In this document: positions 34,870 to 41,936 of the stretch, in pieces
Layout of the letters: each line of letters begins with the position of its first letter
How positions within the stretch are numbered: the first letter of the stretch is position 1
Origin: Paracoccaceae bacterium
Lineage (GTDB): Bacteria; Pseudomonadota; Alphaproteobacteria; Rhodobacterales; Rhodobacteraceae
Assembly (NCBI GenBank): GCA_014872875.1
Contig: WKFI01000012.1
Span: forward strand, 248,001-312,000
Reading direction: 5' to 3'
DNA: 64,000 nucleotides
The notes under the pieces: generated by a model
What the model was told of the DNA's origin: nothing
What the model saw: only the letters and a program-made list of their open reading frames with translations
Database searches by the model: none
Made by a program: the position numbers and the translations under genes

Positions 34870-35739
34870 TCACTGGGTTTCCGCCAATTGGCGGTCTCGC
34901 GCGTAATGGTCCGGATGGGCTTCGCCCCAGATCCGGATGGCCTTGTCCGATGTGGTGATGTCGTCGGGGTCGGTGACATAGCTCAGCAAAAGGCTCTGCC
35001 GCTCGCCTCCGATGGGCGCTGTCACCCGGTGCAGCGTGTATCCACCGCGAAACAATTGCAGGTCGCCGGGGCGCAGCTTCAGGCTGCGCAGCTTGCTGCG
35101 ATCACCGTCCAGAACCGCTTGAACAGCACCATAGTTTTCGTCTTCGCGGCTGCGCAGGTTCGGGACATATTCGAACGCGCCACCTTCTTCGGTCTGTTTC
35201 AGGCCAAACGATACGGTGAATTCGTTGTTGTCGAAATGCCAGGCAAACTCGCACCCTTCGGGCTGCACGTTCACATTGGTGCCGGCATAGGGATCGCGAT
35301 AGGTATGCAGTTCCTCATAGCCCAGCGCCTGCGCTACAAAGCGGCACAGATCCGGGTTCTGAAACACCGCCCAGATGACACCTTCCTGTGCAAACCGGTC
35401 GCCCCGCACCATGCCGTGACGGCGCGGTGAGAAGCGGTTCAGCGGATGATCCTCGGGCGTGCCGTCCGGCGCTTCGCAGAAATACGGGTTCAAGTTGGCC
35501 TGGTGGAACACCGCATCCTTCGACAGCCTGTCGGCCTCCTGCTGCATCGCAGCCAGGATCTCCGGCCGGATAAAGTCGGGCAGCTGAGCACAATTGACCG
35601 TCTCCAGACCATCCCGCGCGGCCTCCAGCATCTGCGCATAGGCCGCGCTTTCAGGCTGGTCCAGCGGATAGCTTTCCACGTCAAACAGCTCTGCCGTCGT
35701 GTAGGCTGTGGTCTGATCTTCGGATCTGAGGTCTGACAT
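34870..35739 (-). CDS. PhyH-type Fe(II)/2-oxoglutarate dioxygenase
   Basis: The product is 289 residues from the ATG at 35739, which has AAGGAG upstream; an ATG at 35814 would add 25 residues. The jelly-roll iron ligands are His168 and Asp170 in AWHFDNNEF and His237 in GYTLHRVTAP, with Arg247 at the 2-oxoglutarate position. It should hydroxylate or oxidatively demethylate a small substrate. It is the first gene of the ABC importer operon, 27 bases before the binding protein, so its substrate is probably the imported compound. Confidence 0.82.
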   Translation of the reverse strand: MSDLRSEDQTTAYTTAELFDVESYPLDQPESAAYAQMLEAARDGLETVNCAQLPDFIRPEILAAMQQEADRLSKDAVFHQANLNPYFCEAPDGTPEDHPLNRFSPRRHGMVRGDRFAQEGVIWAVFQNPDLCRFVAQALGYEELHTYRDPYAGTNVNVQPEGCEFAWHFDNNEFTVSFGLKQTEEGGAFEYVPNLRSREDENYGAVQAVLDGDRSKLRSLKLRPGDLQLFRGGYTLHRVTAPIGGERQSLLLSYVTDPDDITTSDKAIRIWGEAHPDHYARDRQLAETQ

Positions 35740-36171
35740 TTGCACTTCTCCTTGTTCGGGCACGCGGCCGAAAGCCGCGGACGCCCAGGGCATGGGGACC
35801 GATGTCTGTGACACGAAAAATGGCGGAGGGAGGTTGTGACTTCCCGTGCGTCACGTAAACGCTGCGGGCAGTATTTGCGCAGAGTTGCGTTATTTCAATT
35901 TAATAATAAGACCGTTAACATGAAATCCCCTCACCCATAAATCGAAGCATGGTAGAGAATTTTTTTGGATTTTTTTCAACAAGTTACACCAAATATCCAC
36001 CGAAATACCTGCCTTTACCGAGAACCGTTGCTTCAAGACATTCAGAAATTGAATGCCCTGAATTCGACATCTTGGTCGCAATTGCCCAATTGATGGCACG
36101 GGCGTAGATCCGCCGGATCACGGACCCTTTCCCTGCCCGCCCGGCCGCTTTAAAATCGTGGTCAGGGTTGA
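35740..36171. promoter_or_regulatory. gene-free region upstream of the dioxygenase/ABC operon
   Basis: This 432-base stretch lies between the dioxygenase gene and the end of a LysR gene, both leftward. Bases 35885-36000 are strongly AT-rich, with two near-repeats of the form GAATTTTTTTGGATTTTTTTC, a likely promoter/UP-element region for the importer operon. A 13-base palindrome GATCCG-C-CGGATC occurs at 36107-36119. No open frame here looks coding and no RNA gene was recognised. Confidence 0.45.
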
Positions 36172-37071
36172 TCAATCGTAAGACACAGCAGCGCAGGCCG
36201 CCTGAACATCCTGCACGAACAGCTCGACCGCCCGGCGGTGAACTTGGGCCCGGCGCGTCGCAAGCGAGAATGGCGACGACCAGCACAATTCCGGCGACGC
36301 GAGTTCCCGAAACAGCCCCTGCGCCACGCGGGGTTTGGCAAAATGCTCCGGCAGCGGGCCGATGTATTGACCGGTTTCGATCAGCATAGCCATCGCCTCC
36401 ATATTGGCGACAACCGCTCTCGGTTCAGGCAGTCCCAGATCCGGAGACACCAACATGTCGTACGTGCGCTGGCAAAGCGGGTACTGTGACAGGATCTGGG
36501 GCCCGATATCTTCTGCCGGTCGATCAAACAGAGGATGCGACGTACTGCAATACAGGCGATGCTCCTCGGCACAGAGTTCAACATAATCCAGATCCGGCGA
36601 GAGGCTGCGAAACGGGGCAATCGCGACGTGCAACTCGCCACTGATCAGCTGTTGTGTCAGATCGATGGGCGAGGCCACAACAATTTCCAGCCGGACCTCG
36701 TTGGGCCGCTGCAGAAAGCGCTGCAACGCCACAGCCAGATTCAACCCCGGCAAGCTGCTGACCGCGTCCACCACCCCAATGCGCAGATCGCCGGTCACCG
36801 CGTTGCGTAGCTCCAGCAATTCGGCATCGAAATCGCGCGCACTGCGCAGCATGTCGCGCGCTTTCTGATAAGCAATTTCTCCCTGCTCGGTCAGGCGAAA
36901 CCCACCCCGCCCGCGTTCGCAAACCCGGTAACCCAGCGAGGTTTCGAGGTCCCGGATTCGGATGCTGATCGCGGATTGCGTGATGCCCAAGGCAAATTGT
37001 GCATCCGAAAACCCACCGCATTCGGCCACCGTAACAAAGGTTTCCAACAATGTATTTCTGAGCAGTTTCAA
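36172..37071 (-). CDS. LysR-family transcriptional regulator
   Basis: The product is 299 residues. The HTH domain reads LETFVTVAECGGFSDAQFAL, GITQSAISIRIRDLETSLGY and RVCERGRGGFRLTEQG. The C-terminal sensor domain is complete. It is divergent from the TRAP/ureohydrolase operon at 37217 and most likely controls it; it could also act on the dioxygenase operon downstream. Confidence 0.92.
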   Translation of the reverse strand: MKLLRNTLLETFVTVAECGGFSDAQFALGITQSAISIRIRDLETSLGYRVCERGRGGFRLTEQGEIAYQKARDMLRSARDFDAELLELRNAVTGDLRIGVVDAVSSLPGLNLAVALQRFLQRPNEVRLEIVVASPIDLTQQLISGELHVAIAPFRSLSPDLDYVELCAEEHRLYCSTSHPLFDRPAEDIGPQILSQYPLCQRTYDMLVSPDLGLPEPRAVVANMEAMAMLIETGQYIGPLPEHFAKPRVAQGLFRELASPELCWSSPFSLATRRAQVHRRAVELFVQDVQAACAAVSYD

Positions 37072-37125
37072 GCTGTTTTCCCCTACGGCAACTCAATCAG
37101 GCAATTACATAAGAAATTTTCATGC

Positions 37126-37147
37126 AAATATAAAGAACGTTATATTT
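37126..37147. promoter_or_regulatory. AT-rich operator/promoter dyad
   Basis: AAATATAA-N6-TTATATTT is a perfect 8-bp inverted repeat in the 145-base divergent region between the LysR gene and dctP. It is flanked by two copies of TTTTCATG. It is a strong candidate for the LysR binding site, or a promoter element of either gene. Confidence 0.5.
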
Positions 37148-37216
37148 TTTCATGATTGCACCCGTGCTGATCTTGCCTCCGACACAGTCAACCATGCTTA
37201 ACGGGAGGAAACCTGT

Positions 37217-38233
37217 ATGGCGCTGAGCCTGAAACACCTGAAAACCACCGCGGCTGCCGCATTGCTGAGCCTGGCACCGATCTCGGCCTGGGCCGAAGAC
37301 TGGAAATTCGCGATCGAAGAGATCCCCGGGTCGATCATGGATGCCTATGCGCAGGAGTTCAAATCCCGCATCGAGGCCGCCACCAATGGCGACGTAACCG
37401 TAACCGTCTATCCGATGGGCACCTTGGGATCGCCCACCGAAACCGTCGAACAGGCGGCCGACGGCGTGATCCAGTTCACCAATGTCTCGATCGGCAACCT
37501 GGGCACCATCGTGCCGGAAAGCCAAGTCTTCCTGCTGCCCTATCTGCTGCCGTCCGACCCGGCCAAGATCTCGGATATCCTCAGCGGGTCCGAAACCATC
37601 TACGGCCCGCTGAACGACGATTTCCGCAAACGCGGCCTGGAAGTCATGACCATGTATTCCGAAGGCCCACAGGTCTGGACCACCAACCGCGAAATCCGCA
37701 CGCCCGAAGATTTCTCGAACTTCAAGATGCGGGTGATGGTGTCGCCGATCCTGCTGGAGACCTACAAGAACATGGGCGCCAGCCCCACCCCGCTGCCCTT
37801 TGGCGAAGTCTTTGGCGCGCTGCAGCTGGGTGCTGTGGACGGGCAGGTCAACCCGATCCCGACCATCGAAGAGATGAAGTTCTACGAAGTCACCAGCCAC
37901 CTGATCTGGGCCGGCGAACAGGAACTGGTCACCACCGTTGTGGCAGGGTCCGATTGGTTCGAAACCCTCACCCCCGATCGTCAGAAACTGGTGCGGGACA
38001 CCATGGCCGACATGACGGGCTTCATCGACGGCGTTGTCACCGACTTCAACCAGAAGCGTCTGGACATCATCAAGGAAGCCAAACCTGAAATCGGCCTGGT
38101 TGTCCTGACCGAAGAAGAGCGTGATGCCTTCCGCGCCCGCTCGGGTGATACCGCTGCCGCCTATGTGGACACCGCTGGCGCCCGCGGTCAGGAACTGCTG
38201 GACGCGCTTGGCGCAGAACTGTCCAGCAACTGA
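37217..38233 (+). CDS. TRAP transporter solute-binding protein (DctP family), system 2
   Basis: The product is 338 residues preceded by GGGAGGAAA. The signal peptide ends near PISAWA. The mature chain includes GDVTVTVYPMGTLGSPTETV, the family region RVMVSPILLETYKNMGASPT and LQLGAVDGQVNPIPTIEEMK. The specificity Arg region of DctP proteins (here in FKMRVMV) points to a carboxylate ligand. The next genes are the membrane subunits and a ureohydrolase, so a guanidino acid is a possible ligand. Confidence 0.92.
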   Translation: MALSLKHLKTTAAAALLSLAPISAWAEDWKFAIEEIPGSIMDAYAQEFKSRIEAATNGDVTVTVYPMGTLGSPTETVEQAADGVIQFTNVSIGNLGTIVPESQVFLLPYLLPSDPAKISDILSGSETIYGPLNDDFRKRGLEVMTMYSEGPQVWTTNREIRTPEDFSNFKMRVMVSPILLETYKNMGASPTPLPFGEVFGALQLGAVDGQVNPIPTIEEMKFYEVTSHLIWAGEQELVTTVVAGSDWFETLTPDRQKLVRDTMADMTGFIDGVVTDFNQKRLDIIKEAKPEIGLVVLTEEERDAFRARSGDTAAAYVDTAGARGQELLDALGAELSSN

Positions 38234-38261
38234 TCTCCCCTACCACCACTCACCAAGACCA

Positions 38262-38287
38262 CCCTGCGCGCCCCGCCGCGCGCAGGG
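38262..38287 (+). terminator. attenuator/terminator between dctP and dctQ
   Basis: CCCTGCGCGC and GCGCGCAGGG make a perfect 10-bp GC stem with a 6-base loop, followed by TTCTTCTTT. It lies 28 bases after the dctP stop inside the operon, so it likely ends most transcripts and gives excess binding protein over permease. Confidence 0.8.
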
Positions 38288-38315
38288 TTCTTCTTTGAAA
38301 AAAAGGGAGTATATC

Positions 38316-38924
38316 ATGCAGGACGGCAAGCCCGCCCCCTTCGGCCTCCTGGGCAGGATCGACGCTGGCATCGGTCGGATCGAAACCTGGATTCTGGGCT
38401 GGGGCATCATCCTGATGGCCGTGAACACCATCGCCAATGTCTTTGGCCGTTACGTGTTCAACCAGTCGATCTATTTTTCCGAAGAACTCAACGAATTTCT
38501 GATCGTGATCGTGACATTCATGGGGCTGGGATACGCCACCCGCAAGGGCATCCATATCCGCATGTCGGCGATCTATGACGTGCTGCCGGTGAAGCTGCGC
38601 AAGGGGCTGATGATCGTGATCGCCACAATGACCGCCGTGATGATGGCAACACTGGCCTGGTACGCGCTGGAATATGTGCAGAAAGTCGCGTCGCGCGGAC
38701 GCATCACTCCGGCGCTGCAGGTGCCGCTGTACCTGACCTACGTCTGGGTTGTGGCCGGTCTGGCGCTGGCCGCCTTCCAATATGCCCTGACCGCCCTGCG
38801 CAACCTGAACTTCGCGGAAGAGGAGATCTATGTCTCCTACCTCGAAATCGACAGTTATGAAGACCCCGAAACGGCCGCGGCCATTCAGCGTCACGCCGAC
38901 GCCACCAAGGAGGGCGCGCAATGA
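38316..38924 (+). CDS. TRAP transporter small permease (DctQ family), system 2
   Basis: The product is 202 residues from the ATG at 38316 (AAGGGAG upstream). Four membrane segments are visible, with NVFGRYVFNQSIYFSEELNE and FMGLGYATRKGIHIRMSAIY typical of DctQ. The C-terminal ~35 residues are acidic and hydrophilic, longer than in system 1. It overlaps dctM by four bases. Confidence 0.9.
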   Translation: MQDGKPAPFGLLGRIDAGIGRIETWILGWGIILMAVNTIANVFGRYVFNQSIYFSEELNEFLIVIVTFMGLGYATRKGIHIRMSAIYDVLPVKLRKGLMIVIATMTAVMMATLAWYALEYVQKVASRGRITPALQVPLYLTYVWVVAGLALAAFQYALTALRNLNFAEEEIYVSYLEIDSYEDPETAAAIQRHADATKEGAQ

Positions 38925-40201
38925 CCGAATTGATGCTTGCCGTCATGATCCTGCTGCTGCTGGCAGGGTTTCCGATGAAAATGCCGCTGATCTCGGCCGC
39001 CGTGCTGGGCTTTCTGGTCTATTTCCCGACCATGAACATGCAGATCCTGATCCAGCAGATGATCGGCGGCGTCAAACCCGCCGCGCTGATCGCGGTACCG
39101 ATGTTCATCCTGGCCGCCGACATCATCACCCGCGGTCATTCTGCCAATCGGCTGATCGACGTGGTGATGAGCTTTATGGGCCACATCAAGGGCGGGTTGG
39201 CCATCTCGGTCACTTCGGCCTGTGCTCTGTTCGGTGCGGTCTGCGGTTCGACGCAGGCAACCGTTGTGGCCATTGGTGGCGCGATGCGCCCCCGGATGCT
39301 GAAATCGGGCTACAGCGACAGTTTCGCCATCGGCCTGATCGTCAACGCCGCCGACCTGGCCTATCTGATCCCGCCCTCGATCGGCATGATCATCTATGGC
39401 GTTGTCTCGGGCACCTCGATCTCGCAACTGTTCCTGGCGGGTATCGTGCCGGGGCTGCTGATCGTCGTCTTGTTCTCGGCCTATTGCATGGTCTACGCCT
39501 ATCGCCACGATATTCCGGTTCTGCCGCGCGAAGGCTGGGGCCAGCGGTTCACCGCCATGCGCCGGGCGCTGTGGCCGATGGGGTTCCCGGCAATCATCGT
39601 CGGCGGCATCTATGGCGGGGTGTTTTCCCCCACCGAAGCCGCGGCGATCTGCGTGCTCTATGCCGTGGTGCTGGAACTGGTGATCTTCCGCTCGATCAGG
39701 ATCCGCGACCTTTGGGACATCGCGCTGTCCACCGGTGCCATTACCTCGGTCGTGTTCATCCTGATCGCCGCCGGGGCCGCCTTCAGCTGGACACTCAGCT
39801 TTGCCCAGGTGCCGCAACAGATCATCGAATCCTTGGGCCTGAAAGAGGCCGGACCGCTGATGACCCTGCTGGCGATCAACCTGGCCTTCTTCATCGGCTG
39901 CATGTTCGTGGACAGCATCGTGGTGATCCTGATCCTGGTGCCGATCTTTGCGCCGATGATCAAGGCCAGCGGGCTGGACCCGGTTCTGGTTGGCGTGCTG
40001 GTCACCCTGCAGGTCGCCATCGGGGCTGCCACGCCGCCCTTTGGCTGCAATCTTTTCACTGCCATCGCCGTGTTCCGCCGCCCGTTCATCCAGGTGGTCC
40101 GCGGTGTCCCGCCCTTCCTGATAATTCTGCTGATTGTCACCGGGCTTCTGGTACTGTTCCCCCAAATCGCCTTGTTCCTGCCGGAACTGGCCTATCGCTA
40201 A
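38921..40201 (+). CDS. TRAP transporter large permease (DctM family), system 2
   Basis: The product is 426 residues with about 12 membrane segments. DctM landmarks include SVTSACALFGAVCGSTQATV, LIPPSIGMIIYGVVSGTSIS and GGVFSPTEAAAICVLYAVVL. It forms the sodium-driven channel with DctQ. The ureohydrolase gene starts 34 bases later with no terminator between, so it is in the same operon. Confidence 0.93.
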   Translation: MTELMLAVMILLLLAGFPMKMPLISAAVLGFLVYFPTMNMQILIQQMIGGVKPAALIAVPMFILAADIITRGHSANRLIDVVMSFMGHIKGGLAISVTSACALFGAVCGSTQATVVAIGGAMRPRMLKSGYSDSFAIGLIVNAADLAYLIPPSIGMIIYGVVSGTSISQLFLAGIVPGLLIVVLFSAYCMVYAYRHDIPVLPREGWGQRFTAMRRALWPMGFPAIIVGGIYGGVFSPTEAAAICVLYAVVLELVIFRSIRIRDLWDIALSTGAITSVVFILIAAGAAFSWTLSFAQVPQQIIESLGLKEAGPLMTLLAINLAFFIGCMFVDSIVVILILVPIFAPMIKASGLDPVLVGVLVTLQVAIGAATPPFGCNLFTAIAVFRRPFIQVVRGVPPFLIILLIVTGLLVLFPQIALFLPELAYR

Positions 40202-40235
40202 CACTTAGAAAAACACCAAGAAACTGGAGAAAAAC

Positions 40236-41201
40236 ATGTCTGGACACGGTTACGAATCCGGTCGTTTGAACCTGCCCTTCGTCGGCATCGCCACCTTTGG
40301 CAAGAAGCCTTATGTCGAGAACTGGGACAACATCGATGCCGATGTCGCCGTCCTGGGTGCGCCGTTCGATTTCGGGTGCCAATTCCGCTCAGGCGCGCGT
40401 TTCGGTCCGCGTGCCGTTCGCGAGGCCTCGACACTGTTCAGCTTTGGCCATGCCGGGGCCTATGACCACGAAGACGACGCCACCTATCTGGGCGCCGATG
40501 TGCGCATCGTCGATCTGGGCGACGCCGATATCGTCCACACCAAGACGATCGAAAGCCACGCCAATATCGAATACGGCGTGCGCAAGATCCTCGAGGCAGG
40601 TGCTCTGCCCGTCACCATCGGCGGCGATCACTCGATCAACATCCCGTGCATTCGCGCCTACGAGGACGACTGCGCCAAAAACGGCCCGATCCACGTGGTT
40701 CAGATCGACGCGCATCTGGACTTTGTCGATGAACGCCACGGCGTGACCGAAGGCCACGGCAACCCGATGCGCCGCGCGATCGAAAAGGACTATGTGTCCG
40801 GCATGACCCAGCTGGGCATCCGAAACGTGTCCTCGACTGCCAAGGAAGGCTATGAGGACGCGCGCGAGCGTGGTTCGGACATCCTGTCGGTGCGTCAGGT
40901 GCGCAAGCTGGGCACCGAGGCGGTTCTGGACCGTATCCCCGAAGGCGCGCGGTACTATGTGACCATCGACATCGACGCATTCTGCCCCTCGATCGCACCC
41001 GGCACCGGCACACCGTCCCATGGTGGGTTCCAGTATTACGACGTGCTGGAGATCCTGCAGGGCCTCAGCAAACGCGGGGACGTTGTCGGCATCGACCTGG
41101 TCGAAGTCGCCCCCGATTACGATCCCAGCGAAAGCACCCAGATCCTGGCCGCGCAGCTGCTGCTGAACTTCATCGGCTTTATCTTCCACAACAAGGGCTG
41201 A
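40236..41201 (+). CDS. ureohydrolase (agmatinase/guanidino-acid hydrolase family)
   Basis: The product is 321 residues. All six binuclear manganese ligands of the arginase fold are in place: His132 in GGDHS, Asp158, His160 and Asp162 in DAHLD, and Asp245 and Asp247 in DIDAF. It cleaves urea from a guanidino compound. The label agmatinase would be by default; its place behind a carboxylate-type TRAP importer favours a guanidino acid such as guanidinobutyrate or guanidinopropionate. A terminator follows. Confidence 0.88.
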   Translation: MSGHGYESGRLNLPFVGIATFGKKPYVENWDNIDADVAVLGAPFDFGCQFRSGARFGPRAVREASTLFSFGHAGAYDHEDDATYLGADVRIVDLGDADIVHTKTIESHANIEYGVRKILEAGALPVTIGGDHSINIPCIRAYEDDCAKNGPIHVVQIDAHLDFVDERHGVTEGHGNPMRRAIEKDYVSGMTQLGIRNVSSTAKEGYEDARERGSDILSVRQVRKLGTEAVLDRIPEGARYYVTIDIDAFCPSIAPGTGTPSHGGFQYYDVLEILQGLSKRGDVVGIDLVEVAPDYDPSESTQILAAQLLLNFIGFIFHNKG

Positions 41202-41244
41202 GCTCCCTCCCGCGTTGACCCGCTCCGGCGGGTCTTCCCGGCCT

Positions 41245-41281
41245 CCGGCGCGCAAAGCACGTTTCTGCGCGCCGGGTTTTC
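41245..41281 (+). terminator. rho-independent terminator
   Basis: CCGGCGCGCA and TGCGCGCCGG form a perfect 10-bp stem with an 11-base loop, followed by GTTTTC on the plus strand. It ends the TRAP/ureohydrolase operon. Confidence 0.85.
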
Positions 41282-41303
41282 GTGGCACTTTCCGATCTGG
41301 GTC

Positions 41304-41795
41304 TCAGCTGCGGCTTTGCATCCGACTGCGCTGCCCCCCACCCCGATAGATGCCCGCGACATTCGCCTGCATCCGCTCCAGAGTGTTCAGCAACGCGACA
41401 AGATCAGACTGATCCAAACCTTCGAACAATTGTGACCGGGCCGCGGCGACGTCTTTGTTGCATCCCTGAACCTGCGCCCGCCCCTTGGCCGTCAATTCAA
41501 CCTGAGCATAGCGCCGGTCATGGTCCATGGTCCGCTTGCGCACCCATTGACGGTCCACCAGCTTGTCTACCAAACGGCTGGTGACAGTCCGTTCGATCAC
41601 CGCCAATTCCGACAGGTCATTGATCGTCAGCCGCGCGTCCTGATCCAGGCATTGCATCAACCGCCATTCCACCAGCTTCAACCCGTGTGGGCGCAGGACA
41701 AAATCCATCATCTCGCGAATCTGGCGATTCAGAGCAGCCAGGTGAAATTCCGGCGGATCCGCGTTCTCGATCCTGTGTTCCGGCTGTTCGACCAT
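41304..41795 (-). CDS. MarR-family transcriptional regulator
   Basis: The product is 163 residues from the ATG at 41795; an ATG at 41852 would add a basic 19-residue extension. The winged helix reads LVEWRLMQCLDQDARLTIND, LSELAVIERTVTSRLVDKLV and RKRTMDHDRRYAQVELTAKG. It is divergent from the bifunctional CoA-ester monooxygenase gene, the likely target; aryl-CoA esters are common ligands of such MarR proteins. Confidence 0.9.
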   Translation of the reverse strand: MVEQPEHRIENADPPEFHLAALNRQIREMMDFVLRPHGLKLVEWRLMQCLDQDARLTINDLSELAVIERTVTSRLVDKLVDRQWVRKRTMDHDRRYAQVELTAKGRAQVQGCNKDVAAARSQLFEGLDQSDLVALLNTLERMQANVAGIYRGGGQRSRMQSRS

Positions 41796-41936
41796 CCGAC
41801 TGCGCCACCTTTTCCCACCATGTTTCCAAGGCTTTGTACCACGTGCGCACATTTGCTGCTAGATATTTTCATAATATGTGCTAAAGCATTTATTGAAGCT
41901 TAAAGTATCTGTGTGAACTGTCGTCGGAGATGCAGC

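Noticed and set aside
38891-40204. A 437-residue minus-strand frame opposite dctM
   Set aside because: The plus strand encodes a full TRAP permease; the minus frame is rich in Asp, Gln and His, as expected from the complement of hydrophobic codons.
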